Of a stretch of 64,000 nt of DNA, positions 16,528 to 25,578 are shown in pieces. The DNA lies in the NCBI GenBank assembly GCA_037190805.1, contig JBBCJR010000007.1, positions 1 to 64,000 on the forward strand, in the 5' to 3' direction. The position numbers and the translations under genes are program-made. The notes below the pieces were generated by a model. The model had not been told where the DNA came from, ran no database searches, and worked only from the letters and a program-made list of their open reading frames with translations. The stretch's first letter is position 1; each line of letters begins with the position of its first letter. Source of the stretch: JBBCJR01 sp037190805 (GTDB lineage: Bacteria; Pseudomonadota; Alphaproteobacteria; Sphingomonadales; Sphingomonadaceae).

Positions 16528-18993
16528 ATGGTAGACAAACCTATCGTGTTAATAACAGGAGCGGTCGGAAATATCGGCGGCTCGCTCGCTCGAGCGCTTC
16601 GGAAACATTATAGGATCATAGGTCTAGATCGCTCAGCGGGCGATACAGACTATCCCATCATCCAGGTCGATCTCACCGACAAAAAAAGCGTCACCGACGC
16701 TCTAGCTCGGATTGGCACCGAGCATGGGCGCCAGATCGCAAGCATCGTGCATCTGGCAGCCTTCTTTGATTTCAGCGGTGAGGACCAGCCGGAGTATCAG
16801 GTGGTCAACGTCGACGGCAGTCGTAACCTCATGCAGGCTTTGCAGGCGTTCGATGTCGAGCAGTTCGTCTATTCGGGCACGATGCTGGTTCACCAGCCCG
16901 TCCGTCCCGGCGAGCGCATCGACGAACGGCGCGCCATTCAGCCCGGTTGGGTCTACCCCAAATCCAAGGCCGAGGCCGAACGGGCCATCAGCAGCGAGCG
17001 CGGCGACATTCCTGTCGTCTATCTTCACCTCGCTGGCCTTTATGACGAGCGCACCTCGGTTCCCACCTTCGCTAATCAGATCGCCCGCATCTACGAACGC
17101 GACTTCCAGAGCCACCTCTACTCGGGGGATACGGACGCCGGACAGGCGATGATCCACCGCGACGACATGATCGATGCCTTTGTGCGCACGATCGATCGGC
17201 GCAGCCAGTTTGCGGGCGAAACCGTGATCCTGGTCGGGGAGCCTGATGCGATCGGCTACGACGATCTTCAGGATCAACTCGGCTGCCTCATCCACGGTGA
17301 GAACGAGTGGCGGACAATGCGCGTCCCCTCAACGCTGGCTGGGGTCGGCGCGTGGGTGCAAGACAAGGTCGAACCAGTCATTCCGGATGCGATCGATCAG
17401 GGCGAGCGGCCGTTCATTCAGCCGTTCATGACCCGCATGGCGAGCGATCACTATGCGCTCGATATCAGCCGCGCACGCGCGCTCTTGGGATGGGAACCGA
17501 AACACCGGTTTGAGGATGAGCTGCCGGCCATCGTCGCGACGCTTAAAGCCGATCCTGCGGGATGGTATGAGGCCAACAACATCTCGCCACCCGCTTTCGT
17601 TACAGAGGCCGAAGCGGTCGGCGAGAATCCCGAGGAAATGCGCCTCTTTCATGAGCAGCGCCGCAAGGCGGCCCACAGCGACACGCGCTGGGCGCATTTC
17701 GTCAACATCGCCCTTGGGCTCTGGATTGTGGTCCAACCGCTGATCGTTCAGGTCGAGGAACCGGCCCTCTTCTGGTCCGAGATCGCGCTCGGTGGCGCGC
17801 TGATCCTCTTCGCGACCCTTTCCTTGTCCTGGCGTCTGACATGGGCGCGCTGGGCCTCGGCGGCGGTGGCTGCCGGTATCATGGCTGTCCCGTTCCTGTT
17901 CTGGACAGCCAATCCCGCGGCCTTTCTTTCGGATACGCTGGTCGGCGCCCTGGCCTTCGGCCTTGCCGTTGGCACGCGGCCGGAGCCGGGGCCATCGGTC
18001 ATCGCCGCCATGAAGGGCCCCGACGTCCCGCCCGGCTGGAGCTACAATCCGTCAAGCTGGACCCAGCGCCTACCGATCATTTTCTTCGCACTCGTTGGCC
18101 TGCTGATCGCCCGCTATCTCTCCGCTTATCAGCTGGAACAGATAGACGGCGTCTGGGAGCCGTTCTTCCCCGGCCTGCCAGGGGATTCGGAAAAGAATGG
18201 CACCGAGACGGTGATCACGTCCTCGGTTTCACGAGCGTTCCCGATCCCCGACGCGGCGTTGGGCGGCTATGTTTATGCGCTGGAGATCGTCACCGGGATT
18301 GTCGGGTCCCGCGCACGCTGGCGGACCATGCCCTGGCTCGTCGTCCTGTTTGGTCTGATGATCGCGCCGCTGGGTGTCGTTTCGATCCTGTTCGTCATCA
18401 TCCAGCCTATCGTCATCGGCACCTGGGCCACCCTCACCCTGGTGGGTGCCGCAGTGATGTTGATTCAGATCCCTTATTCGCTCGACGAGTTGCTCGCCAC
18501 GATCCAGTTCATGCGCCGTCGCGCGAAGATGGGCCGGCCCTGGCTGCGTGTGTTCCTGTTCGGCGACACCGATCAGGGCGGAAAGGTATCGCGCGCCGAC
18601 GAGTTCGAGCGTCCGCCAAGCACCGTGCTGCGCAACATGTGGAGCGGCGGTGTAAATCTGCCCTGGACGCTCGCTCTTGCCGCGGTGCTAGCGTTCTCCT
18701 TGTTGTTCACCCGTCTCAGTTTCGGCGCGACTGGGATGATCGCCCATACCGACCACGTCATCGGTTTCCTTGCCCTCACGGTCATCTCGCTTGCGGCGGC
18801 TGAGGTAGCGCGCGCCCTGCGCTTCTGTCTCATACCCCTCGGCGTCGCCCTGACGGTGACGCCGTTCCTGTTCGGAGCCGGCACTGCCCATTGGATCGCG
18901 AACATCGTCATCGGCCTGTTGTTTATCGCGCTGAGCCTTCGCCGCGGCGCGGTCCGCCAACGCTACGGCAACTGGGATCGCTTCATCATCTGA
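16528..18993 (+). CDS. NAD-dependent epimerase fused to VKOR/SPW-like membrane domain
   Basis: 821 residues from ATG 16528 (GGAG seven bases upstream). Residues 1-330 form an NAD(P)-binding extended SDR: VLITGAVGNIGGSLARAL, HLAAFFDF, YSGTMLVHQP and the YPKSKAEAE Tyr-Lys pair. Residues about 400-820 are membrane: SPW-type helix pairs (HFVNIALGLWIVVQPLI; LPWTLALAAVLAFSLLF) flank a block like bacterial vitamin K epoxide reductase family proteins (DGVWEPFFPG, VSRAFPIPDAALGGYVYALE, RWRTMPWLVVLFGLMI). In those the active helix carries WCxxC; here residues 632-637 read TWATLT, so both Cys are replaced (Ala634, Thr637). The redox function of that domain is probably lost. It is followed 30 bases later by the YdeP-type gene, so a shared role is likely. 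Confidence 0.85.
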   Translation: MVDKPIVLITGAVGNIGGSLARALRKHYRIIGLDRSAGDTDYPIIQVDLTDKKSVTDALARIGTEHGRQIASIVHLAAFFDFSGEDQPEYQVVNVDGSRNLMQALQAFDVEQFVYSGTMLVHQPVRPGERIDERRAIQPGWVYPKSKAEAERAISSERGDIPVVYLHLAGLYDERTSVPTFANQIARIYERDFQSHLYSGDTDAGQAMIHRDDMIDAFVRTIDRRSQFAGETVILVGEPDAIGYDDLQDQLGCLIHGENEWRTMRVPSTLAGVGAWVQDKVEPVIPDAIDQGERPFIQPFMTRMASDHYALDISRARALLGWEPKHRFEDELPAIVATLKADPAGWYEANNISPPAFVTEAEAVGENPEEMRLFHEQRRKAAHSDTRWAHFVNIALGLWIVVQPLIVQVEEPALFWSEIALGGALILFATLSLSWRLTWARWASAAVAAGIMAVPFLFWTANPAAFLSDTLVGALAFGLAVGTRPEPGPSVIAAMKGPDVPPGWSYNPSSWTQRLPIIFFALVGLLIARYLSAYQLEQIDGVWEPFFPGLPGDSEKNGTETVITSSVSRAFPIPDAALGGYVYALEIVTGIVGSRARWRTMPWLVVLFGLMIAPLGVVSILFVIIQPIVIGTWATLTLVGAAVMLIQIPYSLDELLATIQFMRRRAKMGRPWLRVFLFGDTDQGGKVSRADEFERPPSTVLRNMWSGGVNLPWTLALAAVLAFSLLFTRLSFGATGMIAHTDHVIGFLALTVISLAAAEVARALRFCLIPLGVALTVTPFLFGAGTAHWIANIVIGLLFIALSLRRGAVRQRYGNWDRFII

Positions 18994-19023
18994 CCGAGAC
19001 TGTGAACAAACGGGAGTAAGCGC

Positions 19024-21294
19024 ATGACCTATCGCCCCTATACGCAGCCGACCGGCGGATGGGGTTCCGTCAGATCACTGGCCAAGCATTCGATGCGTCA
19101 GAAGGCAGTATCTACCTTCCCAGCCCTGTTACGCGATCATAACAAGACCGGCGGTTACATGTGCACAAGTTGCGCTTGGGCCAAGCCAGCCGACCCCCAT
19201 GTCGGCGAATTCTGCGAGAACGGCGCCAAGGCCACATTCTGGGATCGCACGGCACGGCGCGTGGATCCAACGTTCTTCGCCACACACACGGTGTCAGAGC
19301 TTCTGACATGGAGCGATTACGACCTCGAAAACGCCGGCCGGCTCAGCGAGCCGATGCGATATGACCGGGCCAGCGACAAATATGTGCCGGTCTCGTGGCA
19401 GCAGGCATTCGAGGAGATTGGCGGCAAGCTCAGGACTTATGCGCGCGAAAGGGTTGTTTTCTATGCCTCGGGCCGGGCGTCATTGGAGACGTCCTATATG
19501 TACCAGCTCCTCGCCCGGCTCTATGGTAACAACAATCTCCCTGACAGTTCCAACATGTGCCATGAAACGACCTCGGTGGCGCTGCCGCAGAGTATCGGCA
19601 CCCCGGTCGGCACAGTGCTGTTGGAGGATTTCGACAAGACCGATTGCATTTTCTCGTTCGGCCAGAATGTCGGGACCAACTCGCCTCGCCTGCTTCATAC
19701 TCTGCAGGAAGTCCGCGAGCGGGATGTCCCCATCGTCGTCTTCAATCCCTTACGCGAGCGCGGCTGGGAGGAGTTCGTCAACCCACAGCGTCCGGGGCAG
19801 ATGCTGACGAACCGGGCCACCCGGATCGCCACCCAATATCATCAGGTGTGCGCCGGCGGCGACATCGCGGCGATGATGGGGATCGCCAAGGCGCTATTCC
19901 ACTGGGACGACGAAGCACGGGCGACGGCCGGCCGCCCTGTCCTCGACGTCACCTTCATCGAGGCCCACACACACGGCTTCGACGCCTTCCAAGCCCTAGT
20001 GCGCAGCACGGGGTGGGACGAGATCGTCGACACGTCCGGCTTGTCCCGCGCAGCTTTGGAAGTGGCCGCCCGTACCTATGCGAAGGCACAATCCGTCATC
20101 GCAATCTATGGCATGGGACTGACCCAGCACAAGCTTGGCATCGACAATGTCCAGATGCTGATCAATCTGCTTCTGATGCGCGGCAACATCGGCCGACCTG
20201 GCGCCGGTGTCTGCCCCGTGCGTGGGCATTCGAACGTCCAGGGACAACGCACGGTCGGCATCGCCGAGAAGACGGAGCTCGTCCCGCTCGGCCGGCTTGC
20301 GGAGCGCTACGGCTTCACCCCCCCGCACGAGGACGGCATGAACACGGTCGAGGCCTGCGAGGCGATCGTCGCTGGCGAGGTCAGTGCATTCATCGGTCTG
20401 GGCGGCAATTTCGTACGCGCCATCCCCGAACGCGAGCTGATGGAAGAGAAATGGCGTGGGCTTGACCTATCGGTCCAGGTGGCGACCAAGCTCAACCGTA
20501 CCCACCTGATCATGGCGGGCGCCACCTATCTTCTGCCCACGCTCGTGCGCTCCGAGATCGATGATCAGGCGAGCGGATCCCAGATCGTGACGATAGAGGA
20601 TTCCACCACCTGCATTCATGCCTCGCGCGGTAAGCACCGGCCAGCCAGCCCGCAGCTGTTGTCGGAGCCGAGGATCGTGGCCGAAATCGCCAAGGCGGCA
20701 CTGGATCCCAACCCCAAAGTCCCGTGGGACGAGTGGGTGGGCGATTACGCCCTGGTGCGCGACGAGATCGAACATGCTTATCCTGACGATTTTCGCGATT
20801 TCAATCAGAGGCTGGACATTCCCGGCGGCTTTCCCCGACCCATCCCGGCGCGGCACCGGACCTGGGAGACCGATACCGGGAAGGCAAACTTCAAGCTGCC
20901 GCGGGCGCTTCACGCCAGCTTTGACGAGGGCGATGACCCCGAGGTGCTGCGCCTGATTACGCTGCGCTCGAACGACCAGTTCAATACCACGGTTTATGGC
21001 GACGCCGATCGACTGCGTGGCATTCACGGTTCCCGAATGATCGTGATGATGAACCGGAACGATCGCGAACGCTTCGGCATCGAGGAAGGAGGAACGGCGC
21101 GTCTCACCACTGCAGTGGACGACGGCATCACCCGCAGCATGGCGGGCTTCCAGGTGATCGACTACGACATTCCCGCAGGCACCTGCGCGGCCTATTATCC
21201 CGAGTGCAACCCTTTGATTCCTCTTTGGCAATATGCCGAGGAGAGTAAGACGCCAGCGGCCAAGTCGGTTCCGATCAAGGTGACCCCAGCGTGA
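19024..21294 (+). CDS. FdhF/YdeP-family molybdopterin oxidoreductase
   Basis: 756 residues, RBS GGGAG upstream of ATG. It belongs to the formate-dehydrogenase-alpha-like YdeP group: N-terminal C47-x2-C50-x13-C64 cluster block (GGYMCTSCAWAKPADPHVG), FCENGAK, then SNMCHETTS with Cys179 at the place where FdhF has selenocysteine, QNVGTNSP, NPLRERGWE, and a C-terminal molybdopterin-dinucleotide domain with LRSNDQFNTTVYG and NRNDRERFG. It is cytoplasmic, with no twin-arginine signal. In E. coli ydeP is linked to acid resistance; others in the group are presumed formate dehydrogenases. The formate-type channel next door favours formate here. Electron acceptor unknown; no beta or gamma subunit is adjacent. 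Confidence 0.88.
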   Translation: MTYRPYTQPTGGWGSVRSLAKHSMRQKAVSTFPALLRDHNKTGGYMCTSCAWAKPADPHVGEFCENGAKATFWDRTARRVDPTFFATHTVSELLTWSDYDLENAGRLSEPMRYDRASDKYVPVSWQQAFEEIGGKLRTYARERVVFYASGRASLETSYMYQLLARLYGNNNLPDSSNMCHETTSVALPQSIGTPVGTVLLEDFDKTDCIFSFGQNVGTNSPRLLHTLQEVRERDVPIVVFNPLRERGWEEFVNPQRPGQMLTNRATRIATQYHQVCAGGDIAAMMGIAKALFHWDDEARATAGRPVLDVTFIEAHTHGFDAFQALVRSTGWDEIVDTSGLSRAALEVAARTYAKAQSVIAIYGMGLTQHKLGIDNVQMLINLLLMRGNIGRPGAGVCPVRGHSNVQGQRTVGIAEKTELVPLGRLAERYGFTPPHEDGMNTVEACEAIVAGEVSAFIGLGGNFVRAIPERELMEEKWRGLDLSVQVATKLNRTHLIMAGATYLLPTLVRSEIDDQASGSQIVTIEDSTTCIHASRGKHRPASPQLLSEPRIVAEIAKAALDPNPKVPWDEWVGDYALVRDEIEHAYPDDFRDFNQRLDIPGGFPRPIPARHRTWETDTGKANFKLPRALHASFDEGDDPEVLRLITLRSNDQFNTTVYGDADRLRGIHGSRMIVMMNRNDRERFGIEEGGTARLTTAVDDGITRSMAGFQVIDYDIPAGTCAAYYPECNPLIPLWQYAEESKTPAAKSVPIKVTPA

Positions 21295-21303
21295 GCCGCC
21301 GCC

Positions 21304-22104
21304 ATGTCTGAGCCCGCCACCCTCCCCGACCCACCGACCCTTACTGAGCAAGTGTTCACCGCGCTGGAGGAAAAGGCGCGGCTGCCACTGGTTTCCTTGG
21401 TAATTCTCGGCATGCTCGCCGGCGCCTATATCGGGCTGGGCGGGATGTTCGCCACCGTCGCGCTTGCCGGGTCCGACGCTCTGCCATTCGGCGTCGGTCA
21501 GGTTCTGGCCGGGCTGGTGTTCACGGTCGGTCTGGCTCTGGTTCTCATTGCGGGAGCAGAGCTTTTTACCGGGAACATATTGATGGCTGGTCCAGTCGCG
21601 GCCGGGCGGCTGCCAGTGCCCACAGCGCTCAGGGCCCTCGCGATCGTCTACTGCGCGAACCTGGCAGGATCCTTGCTGCTGGCCGCCCTGCTTTTCTTGG
21701 CGGGCCTGCACCATGCGGGGGATGGGGCTGTCGGCGCGGCTGCGGTCGATCTGGCGAGCTCGAAAATGGGGCTGGGTTTCACCTCAGCTCTCGCCAGTGG
21801 TGTGGTTGCGAATATGTTGGTCTGCTTGGCGGTCTGGCTGGCCTATGCCGGAAATACCGTCACAGAAAAGCTCATGGGGCTGCTGTTGCCAATCGCAGCG
21901 TTCGTCGCGGCGGGCCTCGAACATTCGGTGGCCAACATGTATCTCCTGCCTTATGCTGCCATGGTTCAGGGACCGGAAACGGCAGCCACCTCCCTGACCC
22001 TGGCGGACATCGCCGGAAACCTGGTGCCGGTGACCATCGGGAACATTATCGGCGGTGCGCTGGTGGCCCTCGCTTACGGCACTGTCTATGCGCGTCGGGG
22101 CTAG
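21304..22104 (+). CDS. Formate/nitrite transporter (FNT) family channel
   Basis: 266 residues with six hydrophobic segments in the FNT arrangement: AGAYIGLGGMF in helix 1, GAELFTGN in helix 2, and GVVANMLVCLAVWLAYA in the middle. The motif AAGLEHSVANMYLLP is the FNT signature containing the conserved His of the pore, followed by VTIGNIIGGALV. Pentameric inner-membrane channel for formate, nitrite or hydrosulfide. It starts 10 bases after the molybdopterin enzyme, so formate is the likely cargo. Its TAG stop (22102-22104) overlaps the stop of the convergent gene within the palindrome CTAG. Confidence 0.9.
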   Translation: MSEPATLPDPPTLTEQVFTALEEKARLPLVSLVILGMLAGAYIGLGGMFATVALAGSDALPFGVGQVLAGLVFTVGLALVLIAGAELFTGNILMAGPVAAGRLPVPTALRALAIVYCANLAGSLLLAALLFLAGLHHAGDGAVGAAAVDLASSKMGLGFTSALASGVVANMLVCLAVWLAYAGNTVTEKLMGLLLPIAAFVAAGLEHSVANMYLLPYAAMVQGPETAATSLTLADIAGNLVPVTIGNIIGGALVALAYGTVYARRG

Positions 22105-22409
22105 CCCAGACACCGCGAGGCAGCGAGGATTGGCACCCCCGTGTAGAGGGTAGCCGCCAGTCCGGTCGCGGCGCTGCCGACGGCCAGTCGATCGAGAAAT
22201 GGCATGCCCTGTCGCCGGCTTGCAAAATACCAGGTCATCCAGCCCAGCACTCCAAGCGCTCCGGCCCATGGCAGAATGAGGGCTAGGCGCCCGAACGCCG
22301 GTGATCCGCGCTGGCTTTCCGCGCAGGCCAGTCCCTCCAGACCATAAAGTAGGGCAAAGGTTGCCGCCCAGACGATCAGACCCGAAACCGCGCGCAGCAG
22401 CTCTTTCAT
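22101..22409 (-). CDS. Small three-helix membrane protein of the oxidase cluster
   Basis: 102 residues from ATG 22409, overlapping the stop of the oxidase subunit I-III gene (ATGA). Three transmembrane helices: LIVWAATFALLYGLEGLACA, LALILPWAGALGVLGWMTWY, and LAVGSAATGLAATLYTGVPI. The position after the catalytic subunits and the coupling suggest an accessory or subunit-IV-like part of the oxidase. No named family recognised. The longer frame to 22538 lies inside the upstream gene and is rejected. Confidence 0.75.
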   Translation of the reverse strand: MKELLRAVSGLIVWAATFALLYGLEGLACAESQRGSPAFGRLALILPWAGALGVLGWMTWYFASRRQGMPFLDRLAVGSAATGLAATLYTGVPILAASRCLG

Positions 22410-24889
22410 GCGAACCTCGGGGCCAACAAGAACGCGAGAACGATGAGCCCGCTGAGGCTGCCATAGCTGGTCACGAGACCGGATATGCGGGCCTCCCCGA
22501 TGCGCCGCTGGGACAAATAGCCGGCCCGGCCACGGCACAACGTGAAAGCCTGTGCCATAAGGCCGATCAGGAGATGGATAATGGCATAGCCAATGAGAAC
22601 CGAAGCCACGGCATTATAAGCATGGCCGGTCGGTACCGGCGCGCGCAATGCGAGGTTGAACAGCGCGAAAAGCAACAGGCCGGATCCGGTGAACACCATC
22701 GTACTGCCCACAGCGCCGATTACGCCCTGTGCGCGCAGCCGTCGAACCGAAAGAGAACTGCCGGCAAGGATAAGCGCCGCGCCCAGACCCCCGCTGGCCA
22801 ATGCAAGGGATGAGTCGTCGATCAGGCGGGGCGGCGGCCAGTTCGGCGCGATCGTCCACAAATAGACATAGCCGAACAGCAGCGCGGCGAAGAAAGTCGC
22901 ATCGGCGGTCAGCAGGAAGACGCTGCCCCACCAACCCGGAGGATCATCGACCTCGGCATGGGTCGGTGCCATCTTGCCGTTGCCGATCGGAAGCGGACCA
23001 AGATCCTGCCTCCGCCCCAGCGCCCAGGCCCAGCGCCAGCCGAGAATCGCAACCCCGAGCAGGGGCAGAAGTGTCAGCCAATAAAGCTTGAGCAGCATGA
23101 ACAGGAAGAAGCAGCCGGTCACGACTGCCGTCCAGAATGGAAGCAGCGTATTGCCAGGCAGGATCACGACATGGTCGATCCGCCCGCTGGCGGTGTCGAC
23201 CGCGAGCGTCTCGCGCCAGCCGTTGCGCGGCTGTGCGAGATAGCCCGAGCCCCGGGCGAGCTCGCCGGCCAGATCGGGGCGGTCGTCCAGCGGCGCACGA
23301 CTATGGATGCGAGGAATGCTGGCGATGTTGTAGCTGGCAGGGGGCTGGATCATTGCCCATTCCAACGTGCCGGCCGACCACGGATTGCGCCGACTGCGGG
23401 GAGCGTGGAAAATCTGCAGCATCACGTCGATAACGAACAGGCCAATGCCAAAGGCCATGATGAACCCACCGACCGAGGACAGCAGATTGTACCCGGTCCA
23501 TCCGATCCCTGCAGGATAGGTATCGATGCGCCGGGCCTGCCCCAAAAGCCCGACGACATGCATCAGGAAGAAAGTGAAGTTGAAGCCGACGAAAATCAGC
23601 CAGAACGCGGCACGGCCAAGGCCGTAACGAGACTGCCGCCCGGTGAAATGTGCAAGCCAGTAATAGGTGCCCGCGAGCATCGGAAAGACAAAGCCGCCCA
23701 CCAATACATAATGCAGGTGGGCGACGACGAAATGCGTATCATGGGCCTGATAGTCGAACGGCACCACGGCGACCATGACACCCGTCAGCCCCCCCATCAC
23801 GAAGATGAAGAAGAACCCCACCAGATAGAGCATCGGCAAGTGCATCTGCGGTCGCCCCGCCCATAGCGTGCCCAACCAGGCGAACACTTGCACCGCCGTA
23901 GGCACCGCGACCAGCGTCGAGGCGGCTGAGAAGAAGGCGAGCGCCATATGGGGAATGCCCACCGTGAACATATGGTGGACCCACAGGCCAAAGCTCAGGA
24001 AGCCGAGGGCAACGATCGACCCGACGATCCAGCCATAGCCGAGGATCGGGGTTCGGGCCATCACCGGCAGGATCGTGGAAACAACCCCTGCGGCGGGCAG
24101 AAAGATGATGTAAACCTCCGGATGGCCGAACAGCCAGAACAGATGTTGCCAGAGCAGCGCATCGCCACCATGAGCCGCATCGAAGAACGGCCAACCGAAG
24201 GCGCGCTCCAGTTCCAATAACACCGATCCCAGGATCAACGGCGGAAAACCGATCAGCATCATCATCGCCGTAACCAGCATATACCATGCGAAGATCGGCA
24301 TACGGTCGAGCGACATGCCAGGCGCGCGTAGTTTCAGGATGGAGACGACGATGTCGATCGCGGTAGCGATGGCCGAGATCTCAACGAAGGTGATGCCGAG
24401 CAGCCAGACATCCGCGTTGATTCCAGGCGAATAGGGCTTGGACGACAGGGGCGCGTACATGAACCAGCCGGCGTCCGGCGCAAGCCCCGCCAGCATGGCG
24501 ACCAGCAATAGCGAGCCGCCGAACAGGTAACACCACCAAGCATAGGCCGTCAGCCTCGGGAAGGCGAGATCGCGGGTGCCCAGCATCTTGGGCAGCATGT
24601 AAGTCGCGAAGCCTTCGAACATGGGGATCGCGAACAGGAACATCATGATGCTGCCGTGCATCGTGAACAGCTGATTATAGACCTCAGGCCCGACGAAGGC
24701 GCTGCCCGGCGTCGCCAGCTGTGCTCGGATCAGCATCGCCAGCACACCGCCAATTAGAAAGAAGACGAAGGCGGTCACCATCAGTCTGATGCCGAGGACG
24801 CTGTGATTCACGGTGGCGAGTGTTCCCAGCCACCCCTTCGGGGTTCCCCAGATCGCTTCCAGCGCGCGATGGCGCCTGAGGGCGGTCAC
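22406..24889 (-). CDS. ctaD: Cytochrome c oxidase subunit I-III fusion
   Basis: 827 residues; GTG at 24889 overlaps the subunit II stop and has AGGGG upstream. Residues about 1-530 are haem-copper oxidase subunit I with TMHGSIMMF (haem a His), HPEVYIIFLP (CuB His and cross-linked Tyr), WVHHMF (CuB His pair) and HDTHFVVAHLHYV (haem a3 and a). A linker of about 60 residues leads to subunit III (about 590-827; DDPPGWWGSVFLLTADATFF, then HAYNAVASVLIGYAIIHLLIGL). The D-channel start RDLAFPRL is present, but the following Asn of RLN is Thr. The K-channel Lys is replaced: Gln334 in PTAVQVFAW, where A1 oxidases read GIKVF. Reduces O2 to water and pumps protons in the inner membrane. Confidence 0.92.
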   Translation of the reverse strand: MTALRRHRALEAIWGTPKGWLGTLATVNHSVLGIRLMVTAFVFFLIGGVLAMLIRAQLATPGSAFVGPEVYNQLFTMHGSIMMFLFAIPMFEGFATYMLPKMLGTRDLAFPRLTAYAWWCYLFGGSLLLVAMLAGLAPDAGWFMYAPLSSKPYSPGINADVWLLGITFVEISAIATAIDIVVSILKLRAPGMSLDRMPIFAWYMLVTAMMMLIGFPPLILGSVLLELERAFGWPFFDAAHGGDALLWQHLFWLFGHPEVYIIFLPAAGVVSTILPVMARTPILGYGWIVGSIVALGFLSFGLWVHHMFTVGIPHMALAFFSAASTLVAVPTAVQVFAWLGTLWAGRPQMHLPMLYLVGFFFIFVMGGLTGVMVAVVPFDYQAHDTHFVVAHLHYVLVGGFVFPMLAGTYYWLAHFTGRQSRYGLGRAAFWLIFVGFNFTFFLMHVVGLLGQARRIDTYPAGIGWTGYNLLSSVGGFIMAFGIGLFVIDVMLQIFHAPRSRRNPWSAGTLEWAMIQPPASYNIASIPRIHSRAPLDDRPDLAGELARGSGYLAQPRNGWRETLAVDTASGRIDHVVILPGNTLLPFWTAVVTGCFFLFMLLKLYWLTLLPLLGVAILGWRWAWALGRRQDLGPLPIGNGKMAPTHAEVDDPPGWWGSVFLLTADATFFAALLFGYVYLWTIAPNWPPPRLIDDSSLALASGGLGAALILAGSSLSVRRLRAQGVIGAVGSTMVFTGSGLLLFALFNLALRAPVPTGHAYNAVASVLIGYAIIHLLIGLMAQAFTLCRGRAGYLSQRRIGEARISGLVTSYGSLSGLIVLAFLLAPRFA

Positions 24890-25563
24890 ATGTTTTCCCC
24901 TGACTGGAAGCGGCTCCAGTCTGCCGGATCGAGAGCGATGACGCGAAACGCGTGGCGGGCATGACCGATGCCGCAATATTCAGCGCATACCCCTTCATAG
25001 ATGCCGGCGGCGGCAGCTTCGATGCGCAGGACGTTCCGGTGTCCCGGAATGGCGTCCATCTTGCCGGCGAGGCGCGGCACCCAGAAAGCGTGGATGACAT
25101 CGCGGGTGGTGAGGACGACATCGACCGGGCGTCCTGCGGGGATATGAAGGGTGCCCTCCGTCCGGATAGATTGGCCGCGTTGCCCCGGCTGCGTGAAGTG
25201 CCATTGCCATTGGCGGCCTTCTGCCGCGACCTCGACCACGTCGGGTCCGGCGCGGGGCAGCAGCCGCTCTCCGGTCACAATGCCGAACGCCAAGAGGGCG
25301 ATGAGCACCGTCGACGGGAACAGGATGCCGCCGCCGATAATCCATTTGCGCACCGAGGCCTCACCCCGGCCAGGTCTTCGGAGCGCCAACGCCAGCACGG
25401 CTATCACCAGCAGGAAGATCACCGACCCGCCGGCGAACATCACCCACCAGAGCGTACTGATCGCCTCAGCAGATCGACCTGCGGGGTCCAGCGCCGACAA
25501 GGGGCCTGAACAGGCGGTTGAAAGAAATGCCCCGAAGAGCGTTGTCCCTGCATGGTGTGGCAA
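24886..25563 (-). CDS. ctaC: Cytochrome c oxidase subunit II (lipoprotein type)
   Basis: About 225 residues from a TTG at 25563, the only start near the lipoprotein signal TTLFGAFLSTAC (acylated Cys at residue 18). Two transmembrane helices are followed by the cupredoxin CuA domain: EGRQWQWHFTQPG, VVLTTRDVIHAFWVP (first His), then C193-A-E-Y-C197-G-I-G-H201-A-R-H204. In almost all CuA sites the residue at 204 is Met (CxExCGxxHxxM), so the axial Met ligand is replaced by His here. Membrane-bound electron entry site of the oxidase. The stop overlaps the subunit I-III start. The frame extends far upstream, but that part is antisense to the DUF2231 gene and not credible. Confidence 0.85.
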   Translation of the reverse strand: MPHHAGTTLFGAFLSTACSGPLSALDPAGRSAEAISTLWWVMFAGGSVIFLLVIAVLALALRRPGRGEASVRKWIIGGGILFPSTVLIALLAFGIVTGERLLPRAGPDVVEVAAEGRQWQWHFTQPGQRGQSIRTEGTLHIPAGRPVDVVLTTRDVIHAFWVPRLAGKMDAIPGHRNVLRIEAAAAGIYEGVCAEYCGIGHARHAFRVIALDPADWSRFQSGENM

Positions 25564-25578
25564 ATACCGGGGACCTTG

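Noticed and set aside
20467..21714. 415-codon minus-strand frame antisense to the YdeP-type gene
   Set aside because: No protein family pattern; composition is Gln/Arg/His-rich as expected for the shadow of a GC-rich gene, and the plus-strand gene has clear motifs.
22958..23866. 302-codon plus-strand frame antisense to oxidase subunit I
   Set aside because: Antisense to conserved haem-ligand region; no RBS or family.
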